Origin: Mytilus trossulus
Lineage: Eukaryota > Mollusca > Bivalvia > Mytilida > Mytilidae
Length of the DNA: 64,000 nucleotides
Assembly: GCF_036588685.1 (NCBI RefSeq)
Contig: NW_026963314.1
Location: 1,357,001 to 1,421,000 of the forward strand
Direction: 5' to 3'
Below, piece after piece: positions 47,306-58,649 of this stretch; positions within the stretch are counted from its first letter, which is position 1; each line of letters begins with the position of its first letter. Both the position numbers and the translations under genes were made by a program. The notes under the pieces are model-generated. The model saw nothing but the letters and a program-made list of their open reading frames with translations. It made no database searches and was not told the DNA's origin.

Positions 47306-48310
47306 CTGTAAAAAAATTCAAAAAATAATTTTAAATTCACCCTTTGAATTTATAATTGAATATATATGATGTTATTCTATAGCTATGAATTTAAAATTTA
47401 AATAAAACAAAAATATAATATTGTTTCATAACAAGTTTCTACATTTATTACAGCACAATTGATAAAACGCAATAGTTAAATTGATATATAAAATACTTGA
47501 AATCGTCGGTTTTATTGAATACAGTAATAAACAAAAATATAAATGGCTTAAAACGGTAAGAACGCAACGATTTCCACTAATTCGTTGTATAAAAGTGTGT
47601 GAATGTTAATTGCTGTACATCATAATACAATATTGATGGAAAAAAATACTTGAAATAATTTTAAATGCCCTTAAAACATTAAAAATTCCATTTTCATTCC
47701 GATAATTAAAAGTATAAAATGACGCTAACGGCGTTCCATACTTTTTTTCCTCCCGAAATAGCCTTGGCTTGCAGCGGTCATAAAAATGTAGTTTTTCGTT
47801 GTTTTATATATATTTTATCAAAGGGTAATTGGTTTTATTTATAACTAAAGGATTTATCAGAGTTTTTAGGCTTACATTCAAAATTAATTCATTAAAAGGC
47901 GTCGTGTGTGAATCGTAGACAAATAACATTTATTGACAAAAAAAAAACGGTATTCGTGAACATCTATATATGAATTGAACATTATAAACATACTTATTAT
48001 ACAACTTATTGTCTTTTATTTCATTTAAATACTTACCAATACCGGCAAAATCGTAGATACTATAATAGCAAATTCGTCTGCTACATTGCAGTTATTTCCC
48101 TTTTGTGAACTCTTTCACTCTACGGCAGCCTGAACGTTACGTAAAATACACGGTAATTATCAGCAAATATGTATTCGATTTTAAGGAAAAACAAGCCGAT
48201 CGATTTTTGTCGATTTTTGATATGTTGTTAAGACATAATTTATTATTCAAATTGCGCAAAAATTTCTTTTGTTGCAATTTGTTTGACGTTAAACTTTATT
48301 TTGACTAGAC

Positions 48311-49110
48311 TATATCTCTTTCATATTCATTTGATAAAATTTACTGTTTGCAATAGCATGAATTGTTCTATATAATAAGAATGATCTTATCCCGGGCATA
48401 AAAACAATGCCGTATTTTGCGAAACCTTTTCAACTTTTGATCTTCAGTGCTGTACAACTTTGTACTTTTTTCACTTTCGATCTTTTATATCTGGGCGTCA
48501 CTGGTGAGTCTTGTGTGGACAAGGCGCGTTTTTGGCGTATTGAATTTGAAACCTGATGCTTTTTGTTATCTATTAATCATGTTTTTCTGTGTCTAATATG
48601 TTCTTCTATTTATTTGTATTGTAGTCCTGTAATATTATGTTGTCATTTCAATGTTATATTTAACTTTGCCATTAAAGTGCGAGGTTTGGCATGCCTTAAA
48701 ACCAGGATCAACCCACCACTTTTATTCCCCTTTAAAAGTGTCCTGTACCAAGTCAGGAAGATGGTCATTGTTATAATATTGTTCGTTTCTCTTTTTGTTG
48801 CATTTTAACGTTGAGTCGTTTGTGTTTTCTCTTATTTTTGAGATATTGAGATAAGACGTGGCACGGTACTTGTCTATCCCAAATTCATGTATTTGGTTTT
48901 CATGTTACATTTGTTATTCTCGTGGTGTTGTGTCTGATGATTGGTTTGTTTCTGTGTGTGTTGCGTTTCGGTGTTGTGTCGTTGTTCTCCTCTTATATTT
49001 AATGCGTTTCGCGCGGTTTTGGTTTGTTACCCCGATTTTGTTTTTTTGTCCATGGATTTATGAGTTTTGAACAGCGGTATACTACTGTTGCCTTTATTTA
49101 CAAATTTGGT
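48311..49110 (+). mobile_element. Retroelement 3' untranslated region, second part
   Basis: Continues the segment interrupted at 44232 (tatatctctttcatattcatttg). Then follow tctgggcgtcactggtgagtc, taaagtgcgaggtttggcatgcc, cccaaattcatgtatttggt and tgaacagcggtatactactgttgcc. Parts duplicate 43450-43530. The exact 3' boundary is not visible; I put it after the tgttgcctttatttac segment. Confidence 0.6.
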
Positions 49111-49579
49111 AAACAGCATGTCTTAAAAAATGCAGTAACACTACAGGTAAGTCTTTATAAGATAGTAATGATGTTGGTATGAGTTGACCAAAAAAAAAGA
49201 AAAAACTGAAAGCCTTTTTCAAAAATTTTACATTTTTGTCAAAGTGTCAAAGTAAATACTTTTGTCAAAATTTGATAAAAATTAAATGAGCAAAATTAAT
49301 TTTATTGGAGGTGTTTAGTACGACCTTTATAATAAGATTTATATAGAGTCAGCATATTAGGTAAACACTTCTGCTGCTGTTTTTTCTATGCTGAATGAGC
49401 TTTTTCATAGACTGTATAACATTAAGGCACCACAATGGATAATTCTTAACTGTTCAGGTGTCTCTATGACCTAACGATATTGAGACTGGTTTAAGGTCAA
49501 TGACCCATATAAAACTTCTGTTATGCTTTTACTAGTGTACAAATGTATATAATATATGTTTGATTATTTCTTCTTTAAG

Positions 49580-49666
49580 CCTAAAGACAAAGGAGCAACA
49601 TGTTTTGAAAACTCACAGTCATGTACTGATGATGCAGTGGTTGACTCCGACTTTCAAAGCATAAAT
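49580..49666 (+). CDS. Element D gene exon 4
   Basis: Acceptor ttcttctttaag, 29 whole codons starting PKDKGATCFENSQSC, donor gtaagt. In phase with exons 3 and 5. Confidence 0.6.
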
Positions 49667-50103
49667 GTAAGTATATATTTAAAATGTATGAATAAATGCA
49701 ATTAATTTGTCATGTGGAATAAGTTGTCCCATGCTTCATAAACACAACAAGATGAAATTAATGGATCTTTGAACATGTTGAAATATTGGAAATTGGACCA
49801 AATTAACACTTTTGATAAATCATTTCCTACAATGTAGCTGTGTAAATCTAGTAATAGTGGACATGTTATGTTGACCTAAAATTATGACATTTGAGACATT
49901 CAGTATAATCACTATATTTGTAACATAAACTGTCAATTTCAGGCAGCAATCATTTGAATTTCTTTGGAGGGGGTCTATGTTTTTTTTCTGGACATGTATT
50001 TTTTTTTTCCCTTTGGGTGAAAATCCAAAATCTTTTTAGCAACAAGTCGAAAACATTTTTTATATTATGTTATTTTATATTTTAAATCTTTTTTTTTAAA
50101 TAG

Positions 50104-50320
50104 ACTTCAAGTTCTCAACCACTGTCACAAATATCGTCATGGAGTGAGGAAAACATTGATACAGTTCTGACTGATTTGAATGATGCCATAGATGTTTTAG
50201 GTCATGGACAAATCAGTCCAATAAAGTACAGAGTAAGACGTGATTTAGACTTGTTGCAGCCTTCTTCATTACGCACAGTCAAAAGAAAAGCAGGAGAAAC
50301 TATACATTTATTTCTAGATG
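50104..50320 (+). CDS. Element D gene exon 5
   Basis: Acceptor ttttttttaaatag. Encodes a Ser-rich then charged segment (QISSWSEENIDTVLTDL ... KYRVRRDLDLLQPSS). Donor gtgagt, one base into a codon. Confidence 0.7.
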
Positions 50321-51072
50321 GTGAGTAAATTTTCACCAGGCATGAAATGAAATGCGGTATTTATAAAAGGGATTGTTAATCCAAGCTCTATCCAAAAAGA
50401 AGGCCAATCAATAGACAAAAGACCAAATTTTGAACAAATAAGAAACTCAAGAATAAATAAGAAGTTACATTCAGCATTGCATTTTTTAAGAAAGATGATA
50501 AACATGTACTCCAAATTAACTTGGGAAACATCAGGTGCTCTGGTAGGGGAAGCAGGGTCAGCTTAGTGCAAGACATCCCAGTGTAAAATTTAAGGATCAC
50601 AACATAAAAATGGTTTGTGACCCATGTTAATTGAAACAATTTTTTATGAGCACATTATAACATATAGAATAAAGCTTTGTACATTGCAACGAGTGGATTT
50701 TCAGATTTCTCCAATCAGGCAAAATCAGGCAAACTCTGTTGAAAATTTGATCAGGTTACACAATATTGCAGAAAAACCCAATTCAGTTAGGAAAGAGTTA
50801 ATAATCAGTGTTTGTTTTAAACCAAAGGGCTGAGTGATTGTTCATTTCCCCCAAAAAAATGCAATCAGATTATAATCGCAATATCAAACCTTGCATTTTA
50901 TATTTTTTTATATGCGTTAACTTAAACAGGATTTTCTCAATATCCCAAAAATTAGAATAGCATTTTAGTCCAAAATGACAATTCACAATAATAAATGCAC
51001 GCTACAATTTTCGAATTTATAGTATATATATAAGAAATTTATTAGTAATAACACTCTTATTTTTATTTTAAG

Positions 51073-51320
51073 CAATTGCACCTGGGCAAAGTACCAAATT
51101 ATTAAAGATTCTACAAGAGCCAGACAGTAAGGATGACACCGGAAATTTACATGAAGTGGTATTAAATTTGTACATGGAGAGCTCAGACAGAAGCTTGAAA
51201 AAACAGTTATTGTCTATGATTGCACATTCCCATACAAAATCAGATTAAAGCAGCTTATTCCAGGAGTGACAGATCATGCTATTGATGAAGCTCGTAAACA
51301 TGCAACCAAGATTGGAGCAG
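51073..51320 (+). CDS. Element D gene exon 6 (frameshifted)
   Basis: Frame from exon 5 runs to a TAA at 51244-51246 (reading HSHTKSD). The conserved continuation QLIPGVTDHAIDEARKHA is in the next frame, so one base is missing around 51240-51247 (gattaaag). The exon length of 248, where 249 is needed for phase, says the same. Donor gtgagt. Confidence 0.7.
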
Positions 51321-52200
51321 GTGAGTTCAGTATTACAGCTATTTTCCTAATGCATGTAGATAAAGACTTTGGTTAGCTTGCTTGCTTTGTTTGTCTATTG
51401 TACAATTATATTGGAAAAATGTCTGATTAAATTTGAATATTATATATACATGTTTAACAATGTCATATATATTGTGTGGAGATTGACAAAGCTTGAATAA
51501 ACAATTATACAAACAAAGCAATCAAGCCTACCAAAGTTTGACTCTACAAGCATTGGGATAATAGCTGTAAGGCAACTTTAAAAATATGTCTTCCAGATGA
51601 AAATTACAGCATAGAAAACAATAGCCATGTGTTAGTATTATATTAACCATAGGTTTGGGCTTAACATGTTTGAAGGGCATCATATTATAATAATTACATA
51701 AAATGTATGTGTATTATAACACATTATTTTGCTTGGCTAATATCGATTTTCTAGTCATTTTGAAAGTAACATTAATTTCAAGATGAATCATAATATATTC
51801 ATGAGGACACAGGTTACCACAGTAAAGTGCACATGTAAATAAAAAAAAGATGGTTATCATGCTTTAAGTAGATATAGGAAGATGTGGTATGATTTTGTCA
51901 AATCGGATTGAATAGCTGAAAAAGATAAATATTATAGTCCATGGCCCATGACATGAAGACATCAACTCACTACATGGTATACCAAAAAATTATTTGCTCA
52001 TGACACAAACTCTCAGTATGCCTGCTCCATATGATATATCTTAGTTATTTTGTAACTGTTCATAGTGTTCATTTGATTTCTTCGAATCAAAATACTGTTG
52101 TACATAATCACTTCATGTTTTAATTTATAAGCAATTGTAATAAATGCATAATTTCTTGTTTACTTGTGATATTTAATAAGGCAGTTTATTTTACACAAAG

Positions 52201-52301
52201 GAATGGGTGTGCCATCAACAGAACCTGCAAAAAGACAGAAAATGGACAGAGAGAAGTTAGACCATGCCCTTGACTTCTTCTTTGATCCAACTTTTCACCA
52301 G
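52201..52301 (+). CDS. Element D gene exon 7
   Basis: Acceptor ttttacacaaag. Encodes MGVPSTEPAKRQKMDREKL and HALDFFFDPTFHQ, with a short basic stretch (KRQK) that could serve as a nuclear localisation signal. Donor gtaaga. Confidence 0.65.
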
Positions 52302-52683
52302 GTAAGAACATCTTCATATTAAACCAATTAACGGAAAACATTTCTATGCTTATAGTTAACATTGTCAGACTAAGCTATTAATTGTCAGGTTTTATACTCT
52401 GATCATGCATGTGTAAGGGTATTTTGTCTATGATTTTGCCAATGACCTTTGGTCAATACATTCCATTGTTGGTTCTGCATTTGAATAGATTTATTTAACA
52501 GATACCAGACATGTTGAAGTATTCAAAGAGAGATAACTCTTAAACCAGTCGACATGAGACTATAAAATGTTCTTATAATTAATGCAATTAAAACTGTGGC
52601 ACTATGATTTGAGTGCCATGGTCAGAAATTACTATATTTTTGACATCAGATGACAGATTGTTAGAATATATTTTTATTTTCAG

Positions 52684-53230
52684 ATAACAGCCTTTGGAAC
52701 AAAAGAAATGAAGCTCAGCTCGGGAACACTGTTAACCATACCAAATGTAGTTAGGACTGCCTATCATTCAACACTGGTTGAAACATACCTGTCATATTGT
52801 TCAGAAACAAGTTTTGATCCACTTTGTAACTCGTCATTATTTAAAATATTGAGTGAATGTCCAGCATCAAGGCGGACAAATCTTAAGGGTCTGGACAACA
52901 TAGCTGCTGATGGTAACTCTGCATATGATACACTTATGGATGTAATTGGTGTTTTGGAGAATCAAAGTATAGGAAGAAGTAATGCTATACTGAAGGAGTG
53001 CAAATAAAAGCTACAATCCAGTAAACTATACATAAAGACTGAATACAAGCTGCATTTAGAAAGAGAAAGTAGATGTCCAGATCATTGCATCAACTTTGGA
53101 CTTAGTGACATAACAAACAGAAATTTGACAAACCAGTGCTGTAACCATGACCATGACATGAGCTGTGACAGATGCAATGATTTTGATGAAGCTATTTCCA
53201 TGCTGAGATCCTTTGTTTTGGGAAATGATG
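52684..53230 (+). CDS. Element D gene exon 8 (nonsense codon)
   Basis: Acceptor tatttttattttcag. The frame carries ITAFGTKEMKLSSGTLLTIP, CPASRRTNLKGLDNIAADG, then TAA at 53005-53007. The same frame continues beyond it with CPDHCINFGLSD and CCNHDHDMSCDRC, a likely zinc cluster (C-x3-C ... C-C-x-H-x-H-x4-C-x2-C). The stop is therefore a point mutation, with no accompanying frame change. Donor gtatgc. Confidence 0.72.
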
Positions 53231-53905
53231 GTATGCAATACTTTGTATAAAGTATTTTTTAAAGTGTCCAAATATATTTCTTTGACAACATTTTAAGTAA
53301 TAAAAAAAACCTAGTGGTTCAAGATTGGTAATACGATATTTGAAAATTACCATATGAACAGGAAATTATTTTAGAGCTCACCACTTAAATTTAAATTAAG
53401 CAGGAACTGCCTACTTACAAGCACCCAGTCTCTGGATGGTAAAAAAAAACCATGACAAACCTCGTCCAAGGGTAAAGCAAATAATGTTCTAAACCTAGTT
53501 TATAACTAAAAATGTGCAAGAAACACATACAAACAACAAAATATTGCCAACTCAAGAGAGAGGTGCTAAATGATGTTTTGTGTATATTTTTTAACACACA
53601 CACTCTCCGCCGTCCTCCCCTTTACACAAACACACATGTTTAAGGACAAGCATATGAATAAGATACAAACATGTAAGTATTGCAAAATACAATACCTCTT
53701 ATCGTTTAATCTGCCTGAAGAACAACAGATACAAATTAGAGGTAATTTATTTAGGGGACTTTGATTGCTACTTGTCAATGGATTATCAAGTTATATCTGT
53801 ATTAATAAGTTTTTAGCAATATTTACCAAAAAATCTGGAATGCAAAATTTTATAATTCATTGACTTGACAAACATTTTTTATCATAATTGCAAATTTCTC
53901 TATAG

Positions 53906-54177
53906 AAAAACAGCGAGAGTTAGAGCACGATTTAAGCACACCAGAAAGCGCAGTTTTTGATTGGAAATGCCACATAGTGAGATTGGTTGCCCAAGATTCT
54001 TGCAGAAAAGAGAAACTTCTAAACCTTAAGAATGGAGAAGTCATGGTTGTTATGGACTGGGCAATGAAATTCCTCCCTTTATTAATCAGAGAAAAACAAA
54101 GTGATTGGTTTGGACAGAAGGGGCTGAATTGGCATGTAACTGTTTGTGTTTTTAAAGATTATGAAAATCAGCTTAAG
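53906..54177 (+). CDS. Element D gene exon 9 (first acidic motif)
   Basis: Acceptor atttctctatag. Encodes an acidic/hydrophobic block FDWKCHIVRLVAQDSCRK, then VMVVMDWAMKFLPLL and KQSDWFGQKGLNWHV. The D of MDWAMKFLP follows a hydrophobic strand, as the first catalytic aspartate of RNase H folds does. Donor gtaaga. Confidence 0.75.
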
Positions 54178-54979
54178 GTAAGATTTTGTGTGACATATAT
54201 TTATATTTCTATTTTTATTATACATCAGATTATAATGTAATCAGCTTATATATGTCTATCACTTTGTGTTTACTTTATAAACAAAGGAAATTGTTACTCT
54301 CAACTACATCTCTTGTTTGGTTTTTTTCTTCGATTCTATCTTAAGATGGGGATATATTTTAAATCTAATTGTATATATAAAAACAATTATCCCCGGCTTA
54401 GTATATTTCTAGGATTTAGATAGGTTAAAGCACATCATTACAAAACCCATAACCCCTGGGGTTTGCTAACCCATATCCCTGGATGTTGCTACCTATTACA
54501 TCGGGGAACTTCACGTGCGTGTTCCTTAGTTCCATGGTTGTTCCTAATGAAATATCTGTAGATTATCCATGATGTCTGTATAATTAGATACTTACTCCAC
54601 TAAAGATTTTATATTATTTTGTAAGGAATGTACACATTTTAGTAAATGCATCACTATGCTACCACATTGTTAATCAATGGGACTACTGACCTAGTTATGC
54701 AAATAACCCATGTTGATGTCACGCTGTAAAGTTCTGTGGATTTTGATCTTGATCTTATCATTAATGAACAAGCTCCAGAAATAAATTATGAAAGTATTAA
54801 AGAGAAAATCCTTGCTTTGAATGACTGAGGTACTGTTTCGAAGTATGATTGGTTGGTCCTCCCTTGGGGAGATTGACTAATACGAGAAACAGAAAAAGCA
54901 CATTTAAATTGTTACTGTTTTATAAATGCTTTTAAAATTACTGTATACAAAACATTAAATCATGTTACTTTGATTTCAG

Positions 54980-55175
54980 CATCGTACATATGTTCATGTT
55001 ATGGATGGTGTTAAACAGGATTGGTACAGTGTAGCATGTATGCTGCAACATGTACTATTAGCTCTGAAAAAGCAACAACCTACTGTGACAACAGCATTTT
55101 TGAGAAGTGACAACGCAGGGTGTTACCACTGCAGTAATTTATGGCATGCTGTTCCAGCAATATCAGAAGAAACAG
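54980..55175 (+). CDS. Element D gene exon 10 (second acidic motif)
   Basis: Acceptor ctttgatttcag. Encodes TYVHVMDGVKQDWYS and, about 84 residues after the first aspartate, AFLRSDNAGCYHCSN. The SDN(A/G) box is the classic second catalytic position of integrase-type DDE domains. Donor gtatgt. Confidence 0.75.
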
Positions 55176-55944
55176 GTATGTTTATTATTACTTAGGTAGT
55201 GAGCAGGTCACTTACACACACTGAGTAACTAATAATACCCTGTGTGACTGTCTGTCAATGTACTTTGAAAGCCAAGCTTTGACAGATTGATGGATATTGG
55301 TGAATTTTTGCACTGTTGAAATACACTACATAAGGATGTGGATGACATAAGATATAGTATGCAGATAAGATATTAACAATGAAATAAAAGAATATGAAAA
55401 AGCGCAACTCCTCTCAAACTGTAACAAGGATTTCTATGAAAACTTACTCGAAGCTAGTATCTTATACATTATTAAACTAAAAAGGATTTCAATGAAAATG
55501 TACTAAAAGCAATGTGCATAAATAAATATCACCTTGTTTGATAAGGTACAAGTTTTTTTTTAAAGGCTTATACAATGACTTTGACCATGGAATCAAATAA
55601 TCATGAAAATAAACAGAGCATATCTGAATATGAAAATACAAACAAAAAAAACCAACAAACCATAAAGTCTAACCTTTTTAAAATATTTTTACCTTGAAAG
55701 AAACACAATTTTTTATGGTACTTATAAATGATGTCAAATCAAGTACAAAAATGTATATATGATTTCGAAAACAGAATACAATGCAAAACATCTCAGAATG
55801 AGAAGACTCAGGTACAAGAACACATATTTCTGGTTATAGGCATGGGTTTTAATGATATTCATCTACTGTCACTTTACTTTATTTGTACTCCTAAATTGCA
55901 AGGTAATTAATATATTAAGGTTTAAGTATAATTTTTTCTTATAG

Positions 55945-56944
55945 GTGTAAATATACAAAGGTACGACTTTAGCGAATCACAGGATGGCAAGTCATATTGT
56001 GATGCCAAAATAGCACACATGCGAGCAAAGCTAAGGAAATATGTAAGCAATGGGGGCAACATATCATGCTCTGCAGATATGAAAAAGGCTTTGGATGACG
56101 GAGAGGGTGTTCCAGGATGTCAAATTGCCCATGTTGACATTCCTCTACCAGTAGATCAATTGACGCTCCAGCGTAAAATAAAGGGAATTACCATGATTTC
56201 AAACGTACAATTTGAAAATTGTTGCCAATTAAAATATTGGAAAAACTACAACATTGGTGAAGGTCAAATTATGTCAATAACTCCAATTAATCTTGAGTCA
56301 ACTTTAAATGTTTTGTCAGACTTTAAAGTACCTTGTAAAGACACTGGAAATATACTAGCTGCCCGAGAAAACAACCCTCCGAGGAAAGTCAGTCCGATGT
56401 TAATCTGACTTGTCCGGAACACAACTGCAATGCAGTATTGCATTCATATTCAGAGCTTAATGACCACTGTTTTGTTGGTGACCATCACTACATGTCCACT
56501 TTTGATGGAATCAAAATGAAATGGCGTGACATATGTCTAGATATAGATACAACTTCATCAAAAACAAAACACAGTACCCTTTCAGCCGGCACGAGTGAAT
56601 TGTCCCTTGGATGGGCATTGAAAAAGGATAGAAAAAATCATCGTTTTTCAGAGAAGGTAAAAGTTTACCTGAAAGGTGTATTTGAAGAGGGTGAAAGTAG
56701 TGGCAACAAAGCCAACCCAGTTAATGTTTCTCGGAACATAAGAGTTTGCCATGATGGGGATGGAATGAAAATGTTTACACCAAAAGAATACTTACAACCT
56801 AGTAAAATCACTTCCTATTTTTCAAGACTAGTAGTGCTGTCCAGAGCTCCAGCAACAGATGTAGTTGAAAACGATATTGACCGCACCATAGCTATAATTA
56901 ATCAAGCTGAAGCATTGGAAGAACTTGTTAATATTTTTGTTTGA
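55945..56944 (+). CDS. Element D gene exon 11 (third acidic motif, C2H2 finger)
   Basis: Acceptor ttttttcttatag. Starts VNIQRYDFSESQDGKSYCD, where E lies about 32 residues after the SDN aspartate. The frame ends at TGA 56406-56408, but the protein resumes in another frame (from about 56380) with TCPEHNCNAVLHSYSELND...H, a C-x4-C-x12-H-x5-H finger. It then continues LGWALKKDRKNHRFSEKVK and SKITSYFSRL to TGA 56942-56944. One lost base near 56390 explains the break. Confidence 0.75.
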
Positions 56945-58090
56945 GAGTGTCTTGCTGTAAAATTTATAAGTTATTGCTTGCATATATAATTGTGATTTCA
57001 TTTAAGGAACAACTGTAATAATTTTTCTTTCCATGAAGAAATAGCATAAAAAAGGTGGTGCACACAAGGCAGGTTATTTAAAGTGTGTCTCAAATTTTTT
57101 ATGTTATTTCGAATAGAAAGAAAAAATATTACAGTCATTTCTTATAAGTTTAGTCTAAACCCGAGTAAACCATGCAAAAACCTTGATGTTGTCACAATGA
57201 AATAACAAAACTTCACAATAATTACTGATTTTACAGTACAGCTGTCTGCTGGTCAAATTTAAAATAATAATAGAATTATATTAAAATGATTTACAATTCA
57301 CGATTTCAAAATTTATTTTATTGTCAGATTGAAAGTAACAAGAATTGTATATGGTTACTCTGAATTAAAAGAACTTTGAAATCAAAACAAAATAAAATGA
57401 AGAAATTGAGACTGCAGTTTTTAAAATATAAGACATTTGAAAATGGTGAAAAAATAGTTTTCTCTAGGTTTTACCTTAAGTCCTGTATCATTGGGAACAT
57501 TTTTGGCTTACACTTGGAAATTGAAATGATCTATTGAACAGACTTATAAATAGAAAAGTGAAGTTTTGTGTGAAAGATATTTTTACACTTTTTGTATTTG
57601 GAGATTAATGTTTTGAATAAAGTATTGAGCATAAAAAAAGCAGTTCACACAAGTTTGGATGTATTTGTGTATAACATAATAATTGAAACTTTTTATTCAT
57701 TTTGCAATGTACATTCAAGTATTATATATACAAATACATAAATCTAATAACTCCATGCTACCTGAAGCATTCATATTATCTCAATCCTGATATACTCAGA
57801 ATAAAAACTGTTGGTTTGGATGTATTGATAGTTTGGCTGAATATTTAAATTTAAGTACAATTTTAAATTAAAAAAATAAAACTTTTTCTTTTCAACAAGA
57901 TCAAGTACGATAAAATATGGACAAATTATTTATACATTTGATAAATGAGAAAAGCAGAAACATAAACAATTGTTTACAAAATTCATTATTAGTGCTCATA
58001 AATTGGAAATAGAAATTGGATGCTATAAGGAGCTTCAGGAACAAGAGAGAATGTGTCAATTGTGTAAAAGAGAGTTATAGAGGATTAAAT
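56945..58090 (+). other. 3' flank of the element D gene
   Basis: AT-rich. A likely polyadenylation signal aataaa occurs at about 57617 (ttgaataaagtattgag). No coding region or recognised repeat. Confidence 0.4.
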
Positions 58091-58098
58091 ACATTTAA

Positions 58099-58263
58099 GG
58101 AATAACAGTACTGTAGTTGAAGAGTTGCCACCGTCAATTGTAGATTTGACGGTCGCAAATGCAGTTTTACTGGCGACGCGGAGCGGAGACAGTAAAACGG
58201 AGATTTGCGACCGTGAAATCAAAATTGACGGTGGCAACTCTTCAACTACAGTACTGTTATTCC
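58099..58263. repeat. 165-bp near-perfect palindrome
   Basis: Arms of about 74 bp (ggaataacagtactgtagtt ... cagttttactg and its reverse complement) around a GC-rich 17-base loop (58173-58189). The arms include gagttgccaccgtcaattg. Outside, ATTCTAATGCA at 58265-58275 is matched in inverse at 58637-58647, and a partial third copy (gatttgacggcaactgttagcc) lies at 58588. It resembles a foldback MITE or a hairpin-forming repeat. Confidence 0.85.
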
Positions 58264-58649
58264 GATTCTAATGCATTACAAAAAGAAAAAAATACGATAA
58301 AACTTGAAGAAATGTCTAAATTTGTCAAATAAAAAAAAATCCGCGAAACTTCATGAATAATTTTGGCACAAAGACGTCATGGCTGAACGTGACGTCATAC
58401 AAACGAAAACTTACAAACTGGAGATTATTTCGTTACCTGTACGCTTCAAATTTGGATAAAATTACATTAAAACGGCAAATTCGAGGTAAGTGTTGTTTTA
58501 TTTTTGATTGTATAGTGGTAATCGAACATTTGTTGATTCATCAATTCAAAATGGCGGGTCTCTCCTTAGTTACGCCTGGTCAACTGTGGATTTGACGGCA
58601 ACTGTTAGCCAATGAAAAAAATTGTTACATCCAAATTGCATTAGAATTT

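Larger units (their letters stand above)
44233..48310 (-). mobile_element. 4.08-kb DNA element (Academ-like) nested in the retroelement
   Basis: Joining 44232 to the sequence after the second TATAT restores the duplicated retroelement segment (gtgtatatctctttcatattc, as at 43989). TATAT flanks both ends (44228-44232, 48311-48315). The ends carry imperfect inverted repeats: TAGTCA near each tip, and an 18-bp perfect CAAACAAATTGCAACAAA pair at 44270-44287 and 48268-48285. The minus-strand cargo is a broken protein with N-terminal zinc fingers, an XPG/PIN-like fragment and a C-terminal Cys-rich motif. That combination recalls the Academ superfamily, from memory. The target duplication length (5 bp) is longer than the 3-4 bp I associate with Academ. 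Confidence 0.7.
40106..56944 (+). pseudogene. Element D gene: DDE-like, zinc-rich putative transposase, 11 exons
   Basis: Exons 40106-40532, 42028-42105, 42496-42578, 49580-49666, 50104-50320, 51073-51320, 52201-52301, 52684-53230, 53906-54177, 54980-55175 and 55945-56944. Every intron is GT...AG. Exon phases agree along the whole gene if one lost base is allowed in exon 6 and one in exon 11, giving about 1085 codons. Seen in order: a CxxC cluster (exon 2), a Cys/His cluster (exon 8), MDWAMKFLP (exon 9), LRSDNAGCYH (exon 10), DFSESQDGKSYCDAKIA and a C2H2-type finger (exon 11). The acidic residues are spaced about D-84-D-32-E, as in RNase H-fold transposases and integrases. I recall unnamed proteins of this type in bivalves and cnidarians. 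Lesions: frameshift near 51245, TAA at 53005-53007, frameshift near 56390. Function as a transposase is inference. Confidence 0.75.

Noticed and set aside
53566..53778. Opposed ORFs in intron 8 of the element D gene
   Set aside because: No domains, and located between well-defined splice sites of exons 8 and 9.
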